From Ophioceras dolichostomum (Eukaryota > Ascomycota > Sordariomycetes > Magnaporthales > Ophioceraceae), in the NCBI GenBank assembly GCA_003049485.1, contig PYST01000035.1, forward strand, positions 1 through 64,000: a stretch of DNA of 64,000 nt, given 5' to 3'. This document shows, piece by piece, positions 58,673 through 64,000 of this stretch. Numbering within the stretch: position 1 is the first letter of the stretch; every line of letters begins with the position of its first letter. The notes beneath the pieces are model-generated. The model was not told the DNA's origin, searched no databases, and saw nothing but the letters and a program-made list of their open reading frames with translations. Made by a program: the position numbers and the translations under genes.

Positions 58673-59642
58673 AACGGAGGCGTAGTGAGTGAGTGAGTAC
58701 GTGTGTGGAGGTAGTGGTGGCTGAGGTATCGAACTATTAAAGACGGCTTTGCCCTGACACGAGTCTCTAGCACCACCCGCACACACCTTCACCTTAGCAA
58801 GAAGAGAAGGCCACCAAGAATTTTCATATTGGGCTGCTGGCTCGCCATCGCACAACCGTCGCCGGGCTCCTGCCCACGGGCAGCCATCTTTTACTTGGTT
58901 GTTCCTTTTACGAATTTTTTAGTTTTCTTTTTCTCTTTTCTTTGTTGCTTTCGACCTGGCCGTTTCTCCTCCGCTTCCGATTTCATTTACAACATCCGCT
59001 GTTGTTCCCGTTGTTGTGACTTCCTTTTAGTCTCTTCGAGTGGTTTCTCGTGGGTCATTTGGTGTTGTAGACTTGGCTTTGGGCGGTCGTTGTCATTTGT
59101 CATCCCGTTGCCACCACCACGCCCTGGCAGTACCCTGTCTTTTCTTTTGTTTTCTCTTTTGGCTTTTTTTTTTCCTCTCATCATCTTTTGCCGGGAGTCA
59201 CTGTACCCTGAATTTTTTTTTTTTTTCCCCCTTGGCTGGGGATTACACGGAACGGGTTTAGGTTGGTTGGTGACTCTCCGCAGGAGTGGAGGGGGCGTGT
59301 TTACGCGGCACTACCTACCGCCGCTGGCCACTACCACCAGCACTGCTCATCAACTGTGCGTGCCTGCTATTTGGCAACTGGACCCCTCCTGGCCACCCGA
59401 CCGAGGCCTGGGTCTCAGCTCTGAGCGTCTCACCAAGGCCCGGTTCCAGGCCACCCAGCCCGCCGGTCCATTCCATTCAGGTCACCCGTTCAAGATCACC
59501 CGCCTCCCGCCGCGGCTCTCCGTCTTGTCGCCAACTTCTCCACTGGTCTCCCCAGTCCAGTCCCTTTCACCTCTTTTTTTTCTTCTTGACTTAACTTTTT
59601 TGCATTTCTTGGTTCACCACCCAGGCAATCGTGCAACGCAAC
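58673..59642 (+). promoter_or_regulatory. ATG-free leader/promoter segment of the Oca2-type kinase
   Basis: No ATG occurs on the plus strand between the one at 58670 and the kinase start at 59643. Much of the stretch (about 58890-59620) is T/C-rich with poly-T runs. This is the pattern of a long 5' leader. A CAG just upstream of the start, in CACCCAG at about 59618-59624, could end a leader intron. Confidence 0.6.
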
Positions 59643-61318
59643 ATGGCGAGCACGTCGGACGCGAAGACGGCGTCCTCGGGCGCATCGCTGTCCTCGTCTG
59701 TCAAATCAGTTGAGCTTCCAAGCACAACCAAACCGTCGCCGAAGCTGATGCCGCAGAAGGACAGCACCCCTAATGGTGTCGCCGCGATCGAGAGCCAGAC
59801 ACCAAAGCCGGCCGAGAAGACCTCAGTCAAGGAACGGTTGACACGCATGTTCTCGACCAAGGACGCCTCACGGGCCGCCCAGGGTGCTGAGAAGGCGCCG
59901 ACTCCAGACCGAAACGGCGCGGCGACGCCTGCCGCGGGTACTGCCGCTGGTGCCGCTGGTGCCCGTCCTGCCTCTGGCGGCGTCACTCCTCCCACAACTC
60001 ACAATGGCGGGGCTCCTCAACCACCGAGCCGCCAGGCCTCCACATCTGACAAGGGCGTCGAGAAGAATGTCCCCGCTGCCAAGGCGAACAAGTCAACCAC
60101 CACCACGGCCCCGCAACGTTTCGTACTCAACCCGGAGCTGCATGGCGGCCACGCGCATCACCTCAAGGGCAGCCGGCGACAAGAGAAGCTGTCGGATATG
60201 TTCCGCGGCATCCTCGGGGGCAAGCGGTCTGAGCAGACAGACCACGACCTTTCGCTGGTGTCCGGCTGGGTCGACACCCTGAAGCAGGAGCGCGAGGTGC
60301 TCGGGGCGGCCGCCGGGGACAAGAAGGGCGGGCCCAATGCTACAGCTACGCTGGTGGAGAAGTACGGCAAGTGCCAGGAGGTGGTGGGCCGCGGCGCCTT
60401 CGGCATCGTGCGCATATCACACAAGAAGATGGCGGACGGCATGGGCGAGAAGCTCTTCGCGGTCAAGGAGTTCCGCCGGCGGCCGGAGGAGACAGAGAAG
60501 AAGTACAGCAAGCGTTTGACTGCCGAGTTCTGTATCTCATCGAGCCTGCGCCACCCGAACGTCATCCACACCCTGGACCTGCTCCAGGACGCCAAGGGCG
60601 ACTACTGCGAGGTGATGGAGTTCTGTGCCGGCGGTGACCTGTACACGCTCGTGCTCGCCGCCGGCAAGCTCGAGGTTCAGGAGGCAGACTGCTTCTTCAA
60701 GCAGATGATGCGCGGCGTTGAGTACATGCACGAGATGGGCGTGGCCCACCGCGACCTAAAGCCCGAGAACCTTCTGCTCACCACACGCGGCGCGCTCAAG
60801 ATCACCGACTTCGGCAACGGCGAATGCTTTCGCATGGCCTGGGAGAACGACGCCCACATGGTCTCTGGGCTATGCGGGTCTGGCCCTTATATCGCCCCCG
60901 AGGAGTACACAAGCAAGGAATTCGATGCGCGCGCTGTCGATGTCTGGGCCTGCGGCGTGATCTACATGGCCATGCGCACCGGCCGTCACCTCTGGCGCAT
61001 CGCCAAGAAGGACGAGGATGAGTTCTACGACCGCTATCTTGAAGGGCGCCGCGACGAAGGCGGATACGGGCCGATCGAGTCCCTGCATCGGGTATGTCTC
61101 ACTCGCTGTGTCCTCCAATCAACTGGCTCCACTTGTATGCCAGCAACTCACTAACAAGTCAACCATTTTTTTTTCCTATTGGACAGGCTCGCTGTAGGAA
61201 CGTTATCTACTCCATCTTGGACCCAAACCCGATGCGTCGGATCACAGCGTCACAAGTGCTCAAGTCCGAATGGGGTCGTGAGATAAAACTTTGCAAGGCC
61301 GGCGAGGAAGGACTCTAG
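59643..61318 (+). CDS. Serine/threonine kinase of the Oca2 / Hal4-Hal5 (Npr1-related) family
   Basis: Two exons, 59643-61091 and 61187-61318, giving 526 aa. The N-terminal 230 residues are disordered and Ser/Thr/Ala/Pro-rich, with a conserved-looking motif VKERLTRMFSTKD. The kinase domain runs from about residue 245 to the end: GRGAFGIV at 248, catalytic lysine in LFAVKEF near 274, HRDLKPEN near 370, DFGNGECF, the activation-segment end GSGPYIAPEEY, and VDVWACGVIY. The phrase DFGNGECFRMAWE is typical of the fungal Hal4/Hal5 and Oca2 group, kinases that tune plasma-membrane nutrient and potassium transporters. The last exon completes subdomain XI (NPMRRITASQVLKSEW). The exact orthologue within the family is uncertain. 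The leader upstream is exceptionally long and ATG-free. Confidence 0.9.
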
Positions 61319-61449
61319 CACAAGCCCCGCCAAACGATGGGCGTCAAATGTTTCTGAGGCGGATGAGACGGTCGCCAGCAGCTAAGCCCCCGGCTGCTGC
61401 GCGTCCGACTGAACCCCCTCATTGCGAATTCTCACCCTCGTCTGGCGGA

Positions 61450-61532
61450 CCAAACCCACCTAGGCCAACCGAACTTACCCAGGCCAACCGGCCAGGCCGA
61501 CCGACCGACCCTGGCCGGCCGACCCCGGCCCA
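61450..61532 (+). repeat. Degenerate GGCCAACC/GGCCGACC tandem array
   Basis: Repeated CAGGCCAACCG, GGCCGACCGACC and GGCCGGCCGACCCC units about 130-215 bases after the kinase stop, probably in its 3' UTR. Confidence 0.7.
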
Positions 61533-62699
61533 AGTCCCGGGATGGAGGAGTCTCTCCATTATTTCATTCGTCTTATTCTACCCTTTGCCTGTACCTATTC
61601 ACCCACCACATACCACATAGCGGGCAAGGGTGTTGGTGTTGTTGATTGCTGGGTCCTTTGGATGGGAGCTGCGTCGGGTGTCACTTATTGGCAGCATCTG
61701 GTTGGCATGAATTTCTTCTTTCTAACTCTTTCCCTTTCTTCTTTTCCTCTTTTGTCCTTTCACTTCTCTATCCATTCCTCTTTACATTTATCTTTTTTTT
61801 TGTATGGCAAAAGAAGGTCCGGTGCTAGGTTTCACGCCCCAAGCGAGCAGATAACGTTTTTAAGCTCCTTGGTCCGACTCATCCATTTCCATGTAGTCAG
61901 GCCTCCTAGGCGAGGGTGCTAAGATCCAACTCATTAATGACTGGCTGCATAAGTTTCTAGGGTAGGGGAGAAGCGTTAGGCGGGCGGCCTTCTTTGAGCA
62001 GTGGCGTTCAGGAGTCTTGCCTTGGCTGGAGGCTTTCTTTTTCCCATTAATTTTCCGTCTCTTCTTTTCCTTCTGGCCCAGTCTGGTTATCCCTCATTGG
62101 GTTATCCTAGGTTAAGGTCCAGCACGCCAGTTCATGAATCATGTCTCAACGACGATGCTTTTCTCAAAAATATCGCACCCGGTCGCTTTTTGTTTACTCC
62201 CCCTTTCTTCTCAAGGGGAGACCCATGTTGGCCATGAGGGGAGTCCTCCATAAGGGTGCCCCCGAAACTTTAGCGTGAATGCGGAGCCGAGGCATACCCA
62301 TGCCCCTGGATTTCGAAAATTATAACTCAAGAGGCTTGCTTGCTATACGCAATGGGGAATTGGTGGATGTGACATCACCATGGACGGCGGTGGGTCCGGA
62401 CGTTGCCAACTCTAAATCTTCTCCCAGGGCGAGTCTTCGTAGTTGAAGTCGGAACCCTAAGGTCTATATCAGTGAGCGTCATAAGACTACCGCGAGCTCC
62501 GTTGCAATGCACAGTCTCAAAGCACATCGCCGTGATCCCCACCGCCGGCTCTCCGTTCTCGCGAGCCAGACCATTGGCCCATCCATCCCACCCAAGGACA
62601 GTACGTAAATTCACACTTCAGATTCGCTGAGGGATATAACAAGGGACACCGGGTAGACACTGAACCTCACGATATTCAATATATTGCCGACCTGGGCAA

Positions 62700-62762
62700 C
62701 TACCTAGGTAGGTACCTTCCTCCATAGCAAAGCTGCAACTACGTTGACCCATGTAGGTAGGC
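62700..62762. repeat. TAGG/GGTACC repeat copy
   Basis: TACCTAGGTAGGTACC at about 62701-62716 and CATGTAGGTAGGCACC at about 62750-62765. Confidence 0.7.
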
Positions 62763-63706
62763 ACCCTCAAAGTTATCAGGGGTGTGACAGGTAGCCTTCC
62801 ACACGACAGGGCATCTAGCTTTGGAACCCAGAGACTTAGTTGCCTATACCGGGGGGTTGGGTTGCCCTCAGGCAATGGCACAAGGCGAGGGACATATTGG
62901 CGGATGATGAAAAGATGTTGATACCTAAATAAGGAACTACCTATCCATGTACTCCTAAACCACCGGGTAGGTAAGCAAAATAACTTCGTGAAAGGAAAAA
63001 AGTCGGGAAAAGCAAAAAGAGCAACCCAGAATGCGGGAAAGAACGGCAGACTCTTTTTTCAGTCTCCTCTCCTCCAAGGCACAACCAAAAGAAGCGAAGA
63101 ATAAAAAACCCTGATGCGCGCCCCTCTCCCATGATTCTCAAGTTTACACACAAGACATTATGTCCCATCATCCATCCACCCCCAGGTCAGTCGAAAATAC
63201 CCATTTCCCATCGCTGATCAATCTCCTGAAGTAGAATTTTTTTTTCGTTTCCTTTCTTCTCGGCTGCGCAGTCTCTTCGGCTTCCCCTCAAACTTCCCGG
63301 GCGCCAAATCAGCAGGAACAAGAGAGAGAGAGAGAGAAGAGAGAAGGAATAAATACGCTGTCTTCACTGGTTTTGTTATTTTCCATCCTTCGCCCCAACC
63401 CAAGACAAGACCACCGAGTCGAAGAAAAGCAAACAAAGAGAGGGAAGGAAACCTCGGAAAAAAACAACCAAGTGCGACTGAAAAGACAAACCACAATCGT
63501 CAACCCCCTGAAGGTAGGTAAAATGTGCACAAGCCAAGGCAGGTAAGGTGGTTGGGAGAAATGTTCGGAATATATGACAAACGACAGTGCAGAAGAAGTG
63601 ACTACATCAAATGCAGCTGGCGACGGAAGAAAAAAAAATGACGACATGCGACCAAAGATATTACGCCACATTATGTTGTGTGGGCGGGTTCTCCCCACTC
63701 TCCGCT

Positions 63707-64000
63707 TCACGAGTGGAACAGATCCCACGCGCGCTCGCACAGGCGCAGGAACTCCTCGCGCTTGAGGCGCTGGGTCTCGGGGCTGTCGCGGCCCTCGCCG
63801 AAGGGGCCGCGGCGGGCGGCGCGACCGGTGCCGAGGGGCGGGCTGCCTCCCTCCTCGTACTCGGCGCGGGTGCGCCTGCGGCTGGTGCTGCGGCTGGCGT
63901 CTATGTTGTTGTTGCTGTTGCCGCCGCGCGGGTGGTGGCCCGGCTGCGGCGACGGCGGCGTCGGGGGCTGGTGGCCGCCGTAGTGCACGATCTTGGGGAG
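63707..64000 (-). CDS. C-terminal end of an unidentified protein (cut by the window edge)
   Basis: The last 97 codons of a minus-strand gene that continues beyond the window. The visible part starts with LPKIVHYGGHQPPTPPSPQ, passes through a His/Gly/Asn-rich low-complexity stretch, a basic SRSTSRRRTRAEYEEG segment and RRGPFGEGRDSPETQ. It ends in a helical tail (EEFLRLCERAWDLFHS) and a TGA stop. The high GC3 of this stretch and the conserved-looking tail support real coding sequence. I do not recognise the family from this fragment. It is convergent with the upstream kinase gene. Confidence 0.7.
   Translation of the reverse strand, partial: LPKIVHYGGHQPPTPPSPQPGHHPRGGNSNNNIDASRSTSRRRTRAEYEEGGSPPLGTGRAARRGPFGEGRDSPETQRLKREEFLRLCERAWDLFHS

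Larger units (their letters stand above)
54663..59642. other. 5-kb gene-free block before the Oca2-type kinase
   Basis: No convincing coding sequence is seen on either strand. Open frames are short and repetitive and lack ATG starts or splice-consistent extensions. The left part carries the densest TAGG/CCTA repeat cluster of the window (54745-55015), and the right part is a pyrimidine-rich region without any plus-strand ATG. A non-coding RNA or a very long leader is possible. Confidence 0.5.
61319..63706. other. Convergent 3' flanks, 2.4 kb without a gene
   Basis: No supported gene. It contains a degenerate GGCCAACC/GGCCGACC tandem array at about 61450-61532, TAGG/GGTACC copies at about 62700-62762 and 62938-62975, and a GA microsatellite near 63326-63347. 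Confidence 0.5.

Noticed and set aside
58829..59713. Plus-strand open frame of nearly 300 codons upstream of and into the Oca2-type kinase
   Set aside because: It has no ATG at all, its composition follows the T/C-rich leader, and it overlaps the real kinase start out of frame.
1..64000. tRNA, rRNA, CRISPR, transposon or virus-derived sequence
   Set aside because: I looked for tRNA box B (GGTTCGA) in suitable context, transposase or reverse-transcriptase motifs, long terminal repeats and AT-rich RIP blocks, and found none. A dedicated search (tRNAscan-SE, RepeatMasker) could still find weak cases.

Overview
This window is nuclear DNA of a filamentous ascomycete (Pezizomycotina, most likely a Sordariomycete). 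The evidence is short GT-AG introns with GTAAGT-like donors, a trifunctional tryptophan gene of the TrpC/TRP1 type, a sphingolipid C9-methyltransferase, an INSIG-family protein, Atg101, and proteins whose lengths and domain order match filamentous fungi. I cannot name the species. I found 17 complete protein genes and one gene cut by the right edge. I rebuilt the exons by hand: each junction keeps the reading frame, and each total length divides by three.

Layout from left to right: a BRCT-WGR protein (-); trpC (-) and nup188 (+), divergent; tim9, INSIG, mak11, a LON/RING protein and spp2 (all -); vid21/eaf1 (+); sphingolipid C9-methyltransferase (-); TRAPP bet5 (+); pex3 (-) and atg101 (+), divergent; an HCM1/Sep1-like forkhead factor (-); pan1 (-) and a CaMKK-type kinase (+), divergent; an Oca2/Hal-type kinase (+); and the C-terminal end of an unrecognised gene (-). 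Almost all are conserved housekeeping or regulatory genes: nuclear pore, splicing, 60S biogenesis, NuA4, mitochondrial import, TRAPP, peroxisome, autophagy and endocytosis. They do not form a metabolic cluster. I saw no transposon, tRNA, rRNA, CRISPR array or RIP-like AT-rich block.

The most unusual signals lie outside the protein families. (i) A stretch of about 970 nt with no ATG lies directly before the Oca2-type kinase, as expected of a very long 5' leader kept free of upstream starts. (ii) In three genes (vid21, pex3 and the CaMKK) a short upstream ORF ends in an ATGA overlap with the main start. (iii) A TAGG/CCTA-based repeat family, often built around GGTACC, is scattered through intergenic regions and introns. 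(iv) A BRCT-WGR protein has no PARP catalytic region. (v) Two TGAGTCA sites lie in the trpC/nup188 promoter. (vi) A palindrome with MCB-like motifs lies upstream of the forkhead gene. I did not find a clearly new multi-gene system.
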